Shown here: positions 18,868 through 31,300 of the stretch, piece by piece
Layout: the number at the start of each line of letters is the position of its first letter
Position numbering within the stretch: position 1 is the first letter of the stretch
Source of the DNA: Pseudomonadota bacterium
GTDB lineage: Bacteria > Pseudomonadota > Gammaproteobacteria > Xanthomonadales > Ahniellaceae
Length of the DNA: 64,000 bases
NCBI GenBank assembly: GCA_022843465.1
Contig: JALHNO010000001.1
Location: 424,408 to 488,407, forward strand
Direction of reading: 5' to 3'
Position numbers and translations under genes: made by a program
Notes under the pieces: generated by a model
Seen by the model: the letters and a program-made list of their open reading frames with translations, nothing else
Databases searched by the model: none
What the model was told of the DNA's origin: nothing

Positions 18868-19285
18868 CGGGATTCTGCTCCGCATTCAGCGCTGTGCCCG
18901 GCCGCTCGACAAGGTGATTCTTGCCGTACACCCAGCCGAACGACAGCACGTAGCGGCTGCCGCCTGCGACCCGGGTGACACTGTGTTCACAGGCATCGGG
19001 ACGGAACAACTTGATCCGCGCGCTTGCGTAGATCGGATTGGCGCAAATGAATTCACCGCCGGCACGCGGCGACTTCAGGATCAGATTGAGCCGGTAGTGA
19101 CGACCCTGCTGCACTGGATCGGTATGCGGCGGCACGCTCGACCCCTCCGGGTACCTGATCAGGTAGGCGTCGAACGGCAATGGCCAGCGCGCAGTCAACA
19201 GCTGCATCTTGTCGTAGCCCGTGCCCTGCCGACCCGACTGCCAGCGGAAGGCGAGTCGGGCGTAGTGGCGCAATCCGGAGATCAT
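18860..19285 (-). CDS. 2OG-Fe(II) oxygenase-like protein
   Basis: A short (141-residue) jelly-roll dioxygenase. It shows the facial-triad pattern H-x-D (PPHTDPV) and a distal histidine in CEHSVTRVAGGSRYVLSFGWV, where the following arginine would bind 2-oxoglutarate. The block RLNLILKSPRAGGEFICANPIYASARIKLFRPD matches prolyl-4-hydroxylase-like 2OG enzymes. I start at ATG 19285 (MISGLRHYARLAFRW); sequence further upstream in the frame overlaps the SnoaL-like gene and is not oxygenase-like. It sits in a tight minus-strand cluster with the membrane protein downstream and the SnoaL protein upstream. The substrate is unknown. Confidence 0.78.
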   Translation of the reverse strand: MISGLRHYARLAFRWQSGRQGTGYDKMQLLTARWPLPFDAYLIRYPEGSSVPPHTDPVQQGRHYRLNLILKSPRAGGEFICANPIYASARIKLFRPDACEHSVTRVAGGSRYVLSFGWVYGKNHLVERPGTALNAEQNPDA

Positions 19286-19302
19286 CGTGATGCGCGGCTG
19301 CG

Positions 19303-19692
19303 CTAAAGCATCGGCTGGCGATGCAGGTGGGTATCGGTGTACTGCTGGAAGGCGACGACCTTGCCGGCATTGAAGCGCCAGACATGGGCAAAGGGTGCCG
19401 TGAAACTCTTGCCGGTTGCCTTGAACGTAGCGCTGTAGCTGCCGAGCGCCACCACCGTGTCGCCGTCGACGATGAACTCGGCGGGCACCGCCGTGAATCC
19501 GTCCCATTCGCCACCGAGCTTCATGAACACCTGTTCGAGTACCGCCTGCGGTCCGACGTAGCTGCCGCCATAGGGACCGCCTTCGGCTTCGATCCAGTGG
19601 ACGTCATCAGCAAGGACGGCCAGTACCGCAGGAATGTCCCCTTTGCCGAATGCCGCGTAGGCAGCGCGTGCGATGTCCACAGCTGAAGTCAT
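19303..19692 (-). CDS. SnoaL-like / NTF2-fold protein
   Basis: The 129-residue sequence shows the SnoaL/ketosteroid-isomerase-like cone fold. It opens with a helix (AVDIARAAYAAFGKGDIPAVLAVLADDVHW), has the pocket sequence EGGPYGGSYVGPQAV and ends with FAHVWRFNAGKVVAFQQYTDT, a typical end of the family. Such proteins are isomerases, hydrolases or stress-associated proteins of unknown activity. The ATG at 19692 is the natural start. The gene probably heads the small minus-strand cluster that continues with the 2OG oxygenase, 17 bp downstream. Confidence 0.85.
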   Translation of the reverse strand: MTSAVDIARAAYAAFGKGDIPAVLAVLADDVHWIEAEGGPYGGSYVGPQAVLEQVFMKLGGEWDGFTAVPAEFIVDGDTVVALGSYSATFKATGKSFTAPFAHVWRFNAGKVVAFQQYTDTHLHRQPML

Positions 19693-20047
19693 GGTCCGAT
19701 CTCCCCTTGGATGATGCGTACAGGATTGTACTGGGCTTTGCCCGCTCGCTGCGGTCATCGCCCGCTCGCCGCGCGACCGCGTGATCGCCCCTGCCGGATC
19801 CCGATATCGCAGCAGGTACCCGAGGTCGCGCACGAGCCGGTGTGCACCGCGACCGCGCGGAAGGAGCGCGCGATCACTGCCCGCGCGCAGGCACCAGGGT
19901 TCGCCAATCTCTGCAAGGATGGGCACCGACCCTGCACGTCCGCGATGCGACCGACGGCGGACTCCAATGGGGCCTGATACGTGGCCCATACCGTGCGCGG
20001 CCCAGCTGGACGTCGTGCCTTTCCCGGCTTGATGTGGCCTGTCTGCG
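19693..20047. other. Gene-poor stretch upstream of the stress-protein remnant
   Basis: No convincing coding frame is visible in these 355 bp. The region could contain decayed sequence of the N-terminal half of the adjacent universal stress protein, but I cannot align it by eye. Confidence 0.3.
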
Positions 20048-20599
20048 TTGCCGGCGCCCAAAGTGTGGTGCGCGCGAACTGGATCCGAATTTCGACACAT
20101 CGGAGTGGTCGTCAATCCATCCCGAAGCGGCCGGCAACGCCTCTCCCGCATCCGAGATGATGCGCTCGCCGGTCTGGGAGGGCATGTCGTCCTGGTGACG
20201 GAAGAAGACGGGAAGCGCAGTGTCGATCTCGCCTGGGCGCAGGCTCATCTGGAGTCAGTCGGCTTCGCGCTGCAGACCCGGATGCTCGAAGGTTTGCCCG
20301 ATGCCGGTATCGCGGACGAGATGCAGAGACACCGCATCGACTTACTGGTCATGGGGGCTGACGGCCACTCGCGCGTCCGAAATCTGATGCTGGGCAGCAG
20401 GACCACACAGTTGCTGCGCCAGGCCGAGGGCGCCTTGCTGCTGCATTGCGGATGCGCCAGCCGCATGCCCAGCGCCGCCTGCCAGCCCGGTCGCAGCACC
20501 ATCGCCACCGTGGTCAGGGTTTGCGTGCGCGCGGCCGAGGGTCGTCAGGCTGGACGGGCAACTTCGACCCGGTTGCGTCCGGCGCGCTTGGCCCGGTAG
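20048..20599 (+). CDS. Truncated universal stress protein (UspA family), probable remnant
   Basis: The middle of this open frame is a clear C-terminal half of a UspA domain: RHRIDLLVMGADGHSRVRNLMLGSRTTQLLRQAEGALLLHC, with the ATP-binding G-x2-G-x9-G-S/T pattern (GADGHSRVRNLMLGS). A segment before it (LGGHVVLVTEEDGKRSVDLAWAQAHLE) fits the preceding part of the second domain of a tandem Usp. The normal N-terminal nucleotide-binding strand and domain are missing. The last 45 or so residues after LLLHC are read-through and overlap the convergent GGDEF gene by 55 bp. I regard it as a decayed gene, but a short functional protein is not excluded. Confidence 0.45.
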   Translation: MPAPKVWCARTGSEFRHIGVVVNPSRSGRQRLSRIRDDALAGLGGHVVLVTEEDGKRSVDLAWAQAHLESVGFALQTRMLEGLPDAGIADEMQRHRIDLLVMGADGHSRVRNLMLGSRTTQLLRQAEGALLLHCGCASRMPSAACQPGRSTIATVVRVCVRAAEGRQAGRATSTRLRPARLAR

Positions 20600-23427
20600 A
20601 GCGCCCGATCGGCGAGTTCGATCAGGGTGTTGGCATCGAGCTCGCGCGTGCTTGCCTTCACCGCGATCCCGATCGAGATGGTCAGCGTGTGGTTCGGCGC
20701 ACCCTCATTGCGCAGTCCCAATCGTTCGACGTCGCCGCGGATCCGTTCGGCACCCATCCGCGCCTCGGCTTCGTCGGTGGACAGCAGGAGCAGGGCGAAC
20801 TCCTCGCCGCCGAAGCGGGTGGCGATGTCTTCGCCATGGCGGATCGAGGAAGCCAGCACCTTGCCCACTCGGCGCAGGTAGTCGTCCCCGACCGGATGTC
20901 CGAGCAGGTCGTTGACCGACTTGAAGTGGTCGATATCGATCATCAACAGGGCGAGCGGGGTGCCCAGTCGTCGCGACAGTGCCAGTGCCCGGCCCAGTTC
21001 GCGGTCGAAGTTGCGGCGGTTGCCAAGTTGCGTGAGTTCATCGATTTCGGACAGCCGCTTGTAGGCATCGCGCACCTGCTCAAGCTGGCGATTGGCCTCC
21101 CGCAGCGACTCGGTGCGTTCTGCAACGGCCTGTTCAAGCTGCCTGTTGTCCTGCAGCAGATTGCGATTGCGCGTGCGCGCGAGCACCATGCGTTGATAAA
21201 AGGAGTCGAGCGCCGCCAGTGCCGCGGTCCAGCCAATCGTCCACAACGGTCGCCACACATGCAGGCGCAGCAGTTCGCTCGCGGGCCCGGTTCCCGCAAG
21301 CGGCGAATAGGCGCGACAGAGCAGTCGGTAACGTCCCGGTGGCAGGGTGGTGTACTTGATCTTCGGGAGCTCGCGCGCTGCCTGCCAGTCTTCGTCGAAT
21401 CCGACCAGCTGGAACTGGTAGCGCACGCTGGCGGCTTCCACAAACCAGGCGCTTGCCGCGCGCAATTCGAAGGACCAGCGCCCAGGGCGGATTCGCCAGG
21501 TTTCGCCATGCAGTTCCGGTTGCTGGTGCTCCCAGACGATATCCACCAATCGGCAGCTCGGCGCCGTGTAACGACGCAGTGCCTCCAGATCGACGCGCAC
21601 CAGTCCGCAACTGAGTCCGCACAGGAATCGGCCCTGACGATCGCGGGTCAGCGCGCGGTTGTTGGTGAACTCCCAGTCGCGCGGGCGCAGATGCGATTGC
21701 ACCTTGTGCAGGATGTTGCCCTGTTCCAGTTCGATGATGCGCAGTCCGTCGGAGGCACCGATGGCGGCGGTGCGCTGGTCAATCCAGCAGATTGTCCAAC
21801 CGGCGACTGGCGGCAGGGACGCGATCACGCGAGCAGACAGGTCTGGCTCCAGCATGACGACCAGGTCATCCTGGATGACCAGGGTACGGCCATCGCGGCC
21901 CGGCGCAATCGCGTAGGTGTTGCCGCTGGCACTGAAAGGTGCCTGGTGGTGCGCGTGCAACCCCTTCTGCATGCGCCAGAGGCCGCGCCCCAGTGTTCCA
22001 ATCCAGAGGGCGCCGCTGGCATCCGCGCTCAGCGCATAGACATAACCAAGCGGTCGGCCCAGGCCCTCGATGTATTCCGGCGTGCCCGCATGCAGTCGCG
22101 CCAGCCCACGCAGGCTGCCAATCCACAGCGCATCGTCGTGGTTCAGCAGTACCCGTGCTGGCGCACCCAGCACCGGGTCGGCCTCGAAGCACTGGCGAAA
22201 TTCCGCGCCGTTGCCCGCGTGATACACGCCGGCCTGACTCGCGACCCAGGTGCCCGTGGCATCGCGCAGACTGTCCCAGACGATGGTTTCCGGCAGCCCG
22301 GCCGGTGCCGCCAGCGGCACCGGCCGGGCATCATTCGCAAGTTCGCCCGTGCCAAACAACTGCTCACCGCCGATGGCATAGCAATCATCCTGCTCGGCCC
22401 GGATCGTGAATACGCCTCCGGGATGTCCGAGGTCGATGCGCTCGATGGCATGGCGCAGGCAGCTCACCTTGGCCAGTCCACTGTTGTTGGTGGCCAGAAA
22501 CACGTTGCCGAGTGCGTCCAGCAGAATGTCATTGATCGGGCTTTCCACCCAGAACGCTTCAAGTATGTGCAGCTCGGGTGTGTCGCAACGCACAGCATAC
22601 AAATGGCGTCCGAGTGCGACCCAGTAACGATCGCCGGCGACCGCCAGCGCGCTCACATGTGCGTCGATGCCCGGGATGTCCAGACGCGCACGCAGGCTGC
22701 TGCGGGCATCGTCAATGACATACAGCCCATCGTCGCCACCGACCAGCAGGTCACTGCCATGACCGCGCGCCACGCAGGTGATCTGGCGACCGCGCAGGGC
22801 CTCGCAGCGATAGGGCCACCAGGTATGGCCATTGGTCTCGACCAGGCCGGCACGCGCGCTCGCCGCCAGTACACGCTGGCTTCCCATGTGGGCGATACTG
22901 CTGACGAAGCCGACATCGGCGTCGAATGCCACTTCAAACCCGGTACGGTCGGGGTTCTCCTCAAGTTTGACCAGTCCCTTGGCGGTGCCCGCCCAAGTGC
23001 CGCCGGCGCCGGGCGCTATGCACTGGCACAAGCCGAACGGCCATTCGCTCATGCACAGCGTCGGCGCCGCCCTGCCCTCGCGATCGAGCAGTTCCAGACC
23101 AAGATCGGTGCCAATCCAGACCCGGTCTTCGCTGTCCGCGGCGACGCTGCGCAGTCCGTTGCAACGCAGACCATTGCGACGGTCCCAGTGGTGGGCAAAG
23201 CTGCCGTCGAAGCAGGCGAGTCCGACCGGCGTCGCCATCCAGAGCCGGCCGTGACTGTCCTGTGCAAGACGATGGATCTGGTTGCTGCCCAGCCCATGCG
23301 AGCTGTCCAGCATATAGGTAGGCAACGCCTTCATCGGCTCCACAGCCGATTCATCCGGGCGATCGGACGCAGCGGTTGCGCTGCCAGGCATCATGGGGCG
23401 CGCCGGCAGGTGACAGCGATCCGCCAC
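20545..23427 (-). CDS. Diguanylate cyclase with N-terminal beta-propeller and Y_Y_Y domain
   Basis: Architecture: 'two-component regulator' propeller repeats (SSHGLGSNQIHRLAQDSHGRLWMAT and many W-I-G/L-A repeats, residues about 35-610), a Y_Y_Y domain (YQFQLVGFDEDWQ...YTTLPPGRYRL), a hydrophobic stretch (LWTIGWTAALAALDSF), a coiled coil (LEQAVAERTESLREANRQLEQVRDAY) and a GGDEF domain. The signature is intact (GGEEF; DIDHFKSVND), so c-di-GMP synthesis is likely. The RxxD inhibitory site reads HGED, so product inhibition is probably lost. No convincing signal peptide is visible, although propellers of this class are usually periplasmic. ATG 23334 is an alternative start. Confidence 0.9.
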   Translation of the reverse strand: MADRCHLPARPMMPGSATAASDRPDESAVEPMKALPTYMLDSSHGLGSNQIHRLAQDSHGRLWMATPVGLACFDGSFAHHWDRRNGLRCNGLRSVAADSEDRVWIGTDLGLELLDREGRAAPTLCMSEWPFGLCQCIAPGAGGTWAGTAKGLVKLEENPDRTGFEVAFDADVGFVSSIAHMGSQRVLAASARAGLVETNGHTWWPYRCEALRGRQITCVARGHGSDLLVGGDDGLYVIDDARSSLRARLDIPGIDAHVSALAVAGDRYWVALGRHLYAVRCDTPELHILEAFWVESPINDILLDALGNVFLATNNSGLAKVSCLRHAIERIDLGHPGGVFTIRAEQDDCYAIGGEQLFGTGELANDARPVPLAAPAGLPETIVWDSLRDATGTWVASQAGVYHAGNGAEFRQCFEADPVLGAPARVLLNHDDALWIGSLRGLARLHAGTPEYIEGLGRPLGYVYALSADASGALWIGTLGRGLWRMQKGLHAHHQAPFSASGNTYAIAPGRDGRTLVIQDDLVVMLEPDLSARVIASLPPVAGWTICWIDQRTAAIGASDGLRIIELEQGNILHKVQSHLRPRDWEFTNNRALTRDRQGRFLCGLSCGLVRVDLEALRRYTAPSCRLVDIVWEHQQPELHGETWRIRPGRWSFELRAASAWFVEAASVRYQFQLVGFDEDWQAARELPKIKYTTLPPGRYRLLCRAYSPLAGTGPASELLRLHVWRPLWTIGWTAALAALDSFYQRMVLARTRNRNLLQDNRQLEQAVAERTESLREANRQLEQVRDAYKRLSEIDELTQLGNRRNFDRELGRALALSRRLGTPLALLMIDIDHFKSVNDLLGHPVGDDYLRRVGKVLASSIRHGEDIATRFGGEEFALLLLSTDEAEARMGAERIRGDVERLGLRNEGAPNHTLTISIGIAVKASTRELDANTLIELADRALYRAKRAGRNRVEVARPA

Positions 23428-23687
23428 GTGGGATCGAGCGTGTGGGCCATGTGCCTCCCCGTTTGTGACAAGACTAGCAGTGGGGCTCCATCATCGCAGC
23501 GCGCGGCTGTCAGATGCCGTGAAAAATCTTTCCAGAGAAGACGGTCGACGCGCCGGCCAGACGTTGGCCTGACCCTCGCCGCGAATTGTCGGCGACCGCA
23601 AGCCGGCCCAGCTTGATCCTGATCAAGGCGCGCGGCAGCGCAAGAGCGGAGCATTGCCTTATCGCTCTTCAGTCAAAGGGGTCGTTC

Positions 23688-24890
23688 ATGTGGCTACGCC
23701 GGATCATCGCAATTCATCTGACGCTGCTGAGTGCAGCCTTGCCGGCGGCGTCACCGGCTGTCGCGGACGCAACGGCAGGTGCAGGAAAGCTGACGCTGGA
23801 TTCGCGGCTGCGCATGGAGCATGTCGACGATGATGCAGCGGCCGCCAAGGCCAGGGCGCTGACCTGGCGCAATCGCATCGGATATCGCAGTGCGCCCTGG
23901 CAGGGCATCACCCTGTTTGCCGAGATCGAGGATATTCGCGCGCTCAATGACCACTACAACTCGACCGCCAATGGCCGCACGCGCTACGCAACAGTTGCCG
24001 ATCCCGAGGGCAGCGAGTGGAATCAGGCGTATCTGAGCTGGGATTCTGGCCAGGGCACCCAGCTGGTTGCCGGTCGTCAGCGTATCGTGTTCGACAACCA
24101 GCGCTTTTTCGGCAATGTCGGCTGGCGACAGAACGAGCAGACCTTCGATGCCCTGAGTGCGAGCCAGGCCTTCGGCGATCGCCTCAAGCTGCGCTATGCC
24201 TATCTTGCCGAGGCCAAGCGCGTGTTTGGCGACCACCATCCCAATCCGCAGCTGGCCGGTTACGACCTTGATGCGCATCTGCTCAATCTCGCGCACGCCA
24301 CCGCCTGGGGCAACCTGTCGGGCTATGGCTACTTCGTTGCAAATCAGGATCTGCCACTGACTTCGACGCGCACGCTGGGGGTACGTTTTGCGGGCGCCAG
24401 AGCACTCAACGAATCCTGGAAACTGGTGTACACCGCCGAGCATGCCGAGCAGGACAACTGGCGCAACGCGCCGGCCGCGATCGACGCCCATTACAGCCTG
24501 CTGGAGCTGGGCGCGACGTACGGCGCCTACTCCGCGAAGCTCTCGCATGAGCGCCTCTCAGGTGATGGTGCCTCCGCGTTCCAGACCCCCTTTGCCACCC
24601 TGCATGCGTTCAATGGCTGGGCCGACCGCTTTCTGACAACACCGGCGGATGGCCTGGTCGATACCTATCTCAGCGCAGCGGGCCCAGTCGGCCCGGCACA
24701 GTGGGCGATCATCTATCACGACTATCAGGCAGATCGCGGCGGGCGTGACTACGGTGATGAATGGAACGCGCAGCTCAGCTACCCCTTCAAGGAGCGATTC
24801 ACCGCCCTGCTGAAATGGGCCGACTACCGCAGCGCCGGATTCGCGCGCGATAGCCAGAAGCTCTGGCTGTCGATCGAGTACCGATATTGA
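23688..24890 (+). CDS. Outer-membrane porin, alginate-export-like beta-barrel
   Basis: A 400-residue protein with a signal peptide (IIAIHLTLLSAALPAASPAVA) and a barrel of alternating strands. It has the block YLSWDSGQGTQLVAGRQRIVFDNQRFFGNVGWRQNEQTFDAL, typical of alginate_exp-type porins, and a terminal aromatic residue (WLSIEYRY). Such porins let small solutes or oligosaccharides cross the outer membrane; the solute here is unknown. The ATG at 23688 is the first codon of the signal peptide. The longer open frame from 23586 has no ribosome-binding site and adds a non-signal leader. Confidence 0.85.
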   Translation: MWLRRIIAIHLTLLSAALPAASPAVADATAGAGKLTLDSRLRMEHVDDDAAAAKARALTWRNRIGYRSAPWQGITLFAEIEDIRALNDHYNSTANGRTRYATVADPEGSEWNQAYLSWDSGQGTQLVAGRQRIVFDNQRFFGNVGWRQNEQTFDALSASQAFGDRLKLRYAYLAEAKRVFGDHHPNPQLAGYDLDAHLLNLAHATAWGNLSGYGYFVANQDLPLTSTRTLGVRFAGARALNESWKLVYTAEHAEQDNWRNAPAAIDAHYSLLELGATYGAYSAKLSHERLSGDGASAFQTPFATLHAFNGWADRFLTTPADGLVDTYLSAAGPVGPAQWAIIYHDYQADRGGRDYGDEWNAQLSYPFKERFTALLKWADYRSAGFARDSQKLWLSIEYRY

Positions 24891-24901
24891 TCGATCACGG
24901 C

Positions 24902-24940
24902 GCGTTCGCGGGCGCACTGGCTGCGCTTGCCCGCGAACGC
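24902..24940 (+). terminator. Strong hairpin downstream of the porin gene
   Basis: GCGTTCGCGGGC pairs perfectly with GCCCGCGAACGC (12-bp stem, 15-nt loop), 11 bp after the porin stop. No U-tract follows. It could be a Rho-dependent end or an RNA-stabilising hairpin. Confidence 0.45.
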
Positions 24941-27699
<2,759 letters not shown>

Positions 27700-27725
27700 T
27701 AGATCAATCGGTCGTCATGTAACCA

Positions 27726-27762
27726 GCGCCCACACGAGCAAGCCACGTGTGGGCGCATTTTT
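27726..27762 (+). terminator. Rho-independent terminator of katG
   Basis: GCGCCCACAC pairs with GTGTGGGCGC (10 bp, 11-nt loop) and is followed directly by ATTTTT. This is the clearest intrinsic terminator in the window. Confidence 0.9.
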
Positions 27763-28235
27763 GTAGGGCATCTCTGCGAGATGCCATCCCAACACCGCGC
27801 AGGATTCCAGATGGCATCTCACAGAGATGCCCTACAGGACGGCACTATGTTGTAGGGCATCTCTGCGAGATGCCGTCCCAACACCGCGCAGGATTCCAGA
27901 TGGCATCTCACAGAGATGCCCTACAGGACGGCGCTTTGTTGTAGGGCATCTCTGCGAGATGCCGTCCCAACACCGCGCAGGATTCCAGATGGCGTCTCAC
28001 AGGGACGCCGTACAGGACGGCGCACTGTTGTAGGGCATCTCCGCGAGATGCCATCCCGACACCGCGCAGGATTCCAGATGGCGTCTCACAGAGATGCCCT
28101 ACAGGACGGCGCTATCTCGTAGGGCATCTCTGCGAGATGCCATCCCGACACCGCGCAGGATTCCAGATGGCATCTCACAGAGATGCCCTACAGGGATCGG
28201 TCTGTTGTAGGGCATCTCTGCGAGATGCCATCTCA
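27763..28235. repeat. Array of 88/89-bp palindromic units, five full plus one partial
   Basis: Units begin at 27763, 27852, 27941, 28030, 28119 and 28207. Each contains a forward hairpin (GTAG then GGCATCTC-TGC-GAGATGCC), a linker of about 27 bp, and an inverted copy of the hairpin ending in CCCTAC, so a unit can also fold as one long stem. The repeats run from the katG terminator almost to the end of the giant lipoprotein gene; the remaining 70 bp (28236-28305) hold nothing recognisable. The same family forms arrays at 44931-45314 and 50005-50433. Confidence 0.92.
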
Positions 28236-28305
28236 ACCCTGCAGGCCATTCACCCGTGGCGATGACAGGGGCGCCCGAGACCGTGGCGCCCCGGATTGCA
28301 CTGCG

Positions 28306-31300
28306 CTACTCGAAGCCGTTCGCAAAGATTGGATCCACCGCAGCCGCTGGGGTGACGTTCATGGCATTGGACGGTGCGCCACTGCCTACGCTGTTGCGCG
28401 CACTGACCGAGCAGCTGTACTGCGTGCCATTGGCGAGTCCGCTGACCACGATCGGACTGGCGCCGCCGGTGCTGGTGATCGGTCCCGGTGTACAGCTCAC
28501 CGTGTAGTCGATCACCGCGGCACCACCATTGCTGGCCGGGACACTGAACCCAGCGGTAGCAGATCCGTTGCCCGCCGACAGCGAGTTCAGTACCGGCGCC
28601 CCCGGCACCACGGCCGCAATCGTGATGCTGAAAGCCTGATCGACATTGCCCGCGGTATTGCTGGCGCGCACGCTGCCGGTGAAGGTGCCAGCCTGGGTCG
28701 GTGTACCTGACAGCAGGGCACCGCTCAAGGTCACACCGGGCGGGAAACTTCCGCTCTGCAGCGCAAAGGATGGCGCCGGGGTACCGCTGGCCGTGAACGT
28801 GTGGTTGTAAGCGACGCCGAACGTACCGCCTGCAGGTGCGCTGCTGGTGAATGCCGGTACCGTTGCCGTCTGCGTCGGTGGCAGGCTGACCAGATCGATC
28901 CAGGCGCGGTCGGAACCTCCGGTATCGGAGCCATCCTTTTCGTACGACCAGGCCAGCGTGTGTACGCCCGCGCTGATGGGGACGGTGTACTGCTGCCAGG
29001 TGGACTCGCCGGAGACGCCGGCCGAATTGGCCGTGCCGGTACAGTTGCTGGCGATCGCGGCGGGCGTGCCGTCCACCAGGAAGCGGAAGCAGTCGAAGGT
29101 CGGCTCGGAGGAGACGCGGGCGAAGAAGGTGACATTGCCGGCGCTGAAGTTGCCCGTGGTCTGGATGCGTGCGGTGCTCGAGTGCGCCAGTCCAGTCGGG
29201 CTGCGCAGACTGCAACTGCCTTCCTGGACGCTGTCGCTGGTCACTACCCAGGCCGAGCTGCCGCCCGGCGTGGTGTAGTCCACGGGGAACGCGCAGTTGG
29301 GCGGAAACACTTCGCTGCTGATGGTGATGCTGAAGGCCTGATCGACATTGCCCGCGGTATTGCTGGCGCGCACGCTGCCGGTGAAGGTGCCGAGTTGCGA
29401 GGGTGTTCCCGAGAGCGTCGCACCGGTCAGCGTCAGCCCATTCGGGAAACTGCCCGTCTGCAGCGCAAACGTCGGCGCCGGAGTTCCGGATGCCGTGAAG
29501 GTATGTGTGTATGCAACGCCCAAGGTGCCAGCGCCAGGTGCCGCGCTGGTGAACAGCGGCGCTACCGAGGCCGCTGTCGGCGTCACGCCCACAGCATTGG
29601 ACACCGGTCCGCTGCCGACACTGTTGCGTGCCCGCACGGTGCACGAATACAGCGTGCCATTGCTCATGCCGGTCACCGTGATCGGGCTGGCCGCGCCGGT
29701 TGCGGTGATCGGTCCCGGCGTGCAGCTTACGGTGTAGTCGATGATCGCCGCCCCGCCATTGCTGGCCGGTGCCGAGAAGGTGGCAGTGGCCGCTGTGTCA
29801 CCCGCCGCCATGCCACTGAGGGTGGGAGCGCCCGGCACAACGGCCGCAATCGTGATGCTGAAGGCCTGATCGACATTGCCCGCGGTATTGCTGGCGCGCA
29901 CGCTGCCGGTGAAGGTGCCGGCCTGGGTTGGCGTACCCGAAAGCACCGCACCGCTCAACGTCAGGCCGGGTGGGAAGCTGCCGCTCTGCAGTGCAAAGGT
30001 CGGCGCCGGTGAACCGCTCGCGGTGTAGGTGTGTGTGTAGGCAACACCGAAGGTGCCGGCTGCGGGTGCCGTGCTGGTGAATACCGGCGCCACCGTGGCC
30101 GCTGCCGGCGTCACGCCTACGGCGTTTGATACCGGTCCGCTGCCGACACTGTTGCGCGCCCGCACGGTGCACGAATACAGCGTGCCATTGCTCATGCCGG
30201 TTACCGTGATCGGGCTGACGGCGCCGGTTGCGGTGATCGGTCCTGGGGTGCAGCTCACGGTGTAATCGATGATCGCGGCGCCGCCATTGCTGGCCGGTGC
30301 CGAGAAGCTTGCAGTGGCCGAGGTATCACCCGCCGCCATGCCGCTGAGTGTGGGTGCGCCTGGCACCACGGCCGCAATCGTGATGCTGAAGGCCTGATCG
30401 ACATTGCCCGCGGTATTGCTGGCGCGCACGCTGCCGGTAAATGTGCCGGCCTGGGTCGGCGTACCCGAAAGCACCGCACCGCTCAACGTCAGGCCGGGCG
30501 GGAAGCTGCCGCTCTGCAACGCAAAGGTCGGCGCCGGTGAACCGCTCGCGGTGTAGGTGTGTGTGTAGGCAACGCCGAAGGTGCCGCCAGCGGGCGCCGC
30601 GCTGGTGAATACCGGCGGCGTGTTGACCGGTGCCAGCGGCAACGAGACCAGATCGATCCAGGCCGCGTCCGCGCCACCCAGGTCGACGTTGTCTTTCTCG
30701 TACGACCACGTCACCGTATGCGCACCGGCAGTGATTGCGACCGTGTGCTGCTGCCAGGCGGACTCGCCGGAAATACCCAGGCCGCCGATACTGTTGCAGC
30801 TGTTGCCGATGTTCTGGCGCACGCCGTCGATCAGGAAGCGGAAGCAATCCCAGCCGGCTTCCGACGAGACGCGGCTGTAGAACGTGATATTGCCGGCGGT
30901 GAACGTACCGGAAGTCTGGATGCGCGCATTGGTGCTGTTGCCCATGCCGCTCGGTGAGCGCAGGCTGCAGGCGCCTTCCTGGACACTGTCCATGGCGACT
31001 ACCCAGGCGACGCTGCCATCGCCCGGCGTCACGTAGCCGGCAGGAATCGCGCAATTGGCGGGAAACACTTCCGGATCCAGAATGGTGATCGTGTGCGTGC
31101 TGGTGCCCAGCGTGGCGCCATTGGTCGGCGCACTCAGTGTGACGGTAAAGGTCTCGCCAGCGTCAGCCATGCCATCGGAGATGATCGGCACCGAGATGGT
31201 CTTCGCGGTGGCATCACCTGCGGCCCAGTTCAGGGTGCCTGTGGTGGTGGTGTAGTCGCCGGGCGCGCTGGCCGTGCCATTGTTGGTCTGATAGCTGACC

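Noticed and set aside
20446..23616. A 1056-residue plus-strand open frame opposite the GGDEF gene
   Set aside because: The minus strand carries full propeller, Y_Y_Y and GGDEF motifs; the plus frame is a GC-driven shadow with no recognisable domain.
27763..28235. CRISPR array
   Set aside because: The 89-bp periodicity comes from whole-unit tandem repeats; the 'spacers' are conserved between units, the repeats are self-complementary in two hairpins, and no cas gene is present.
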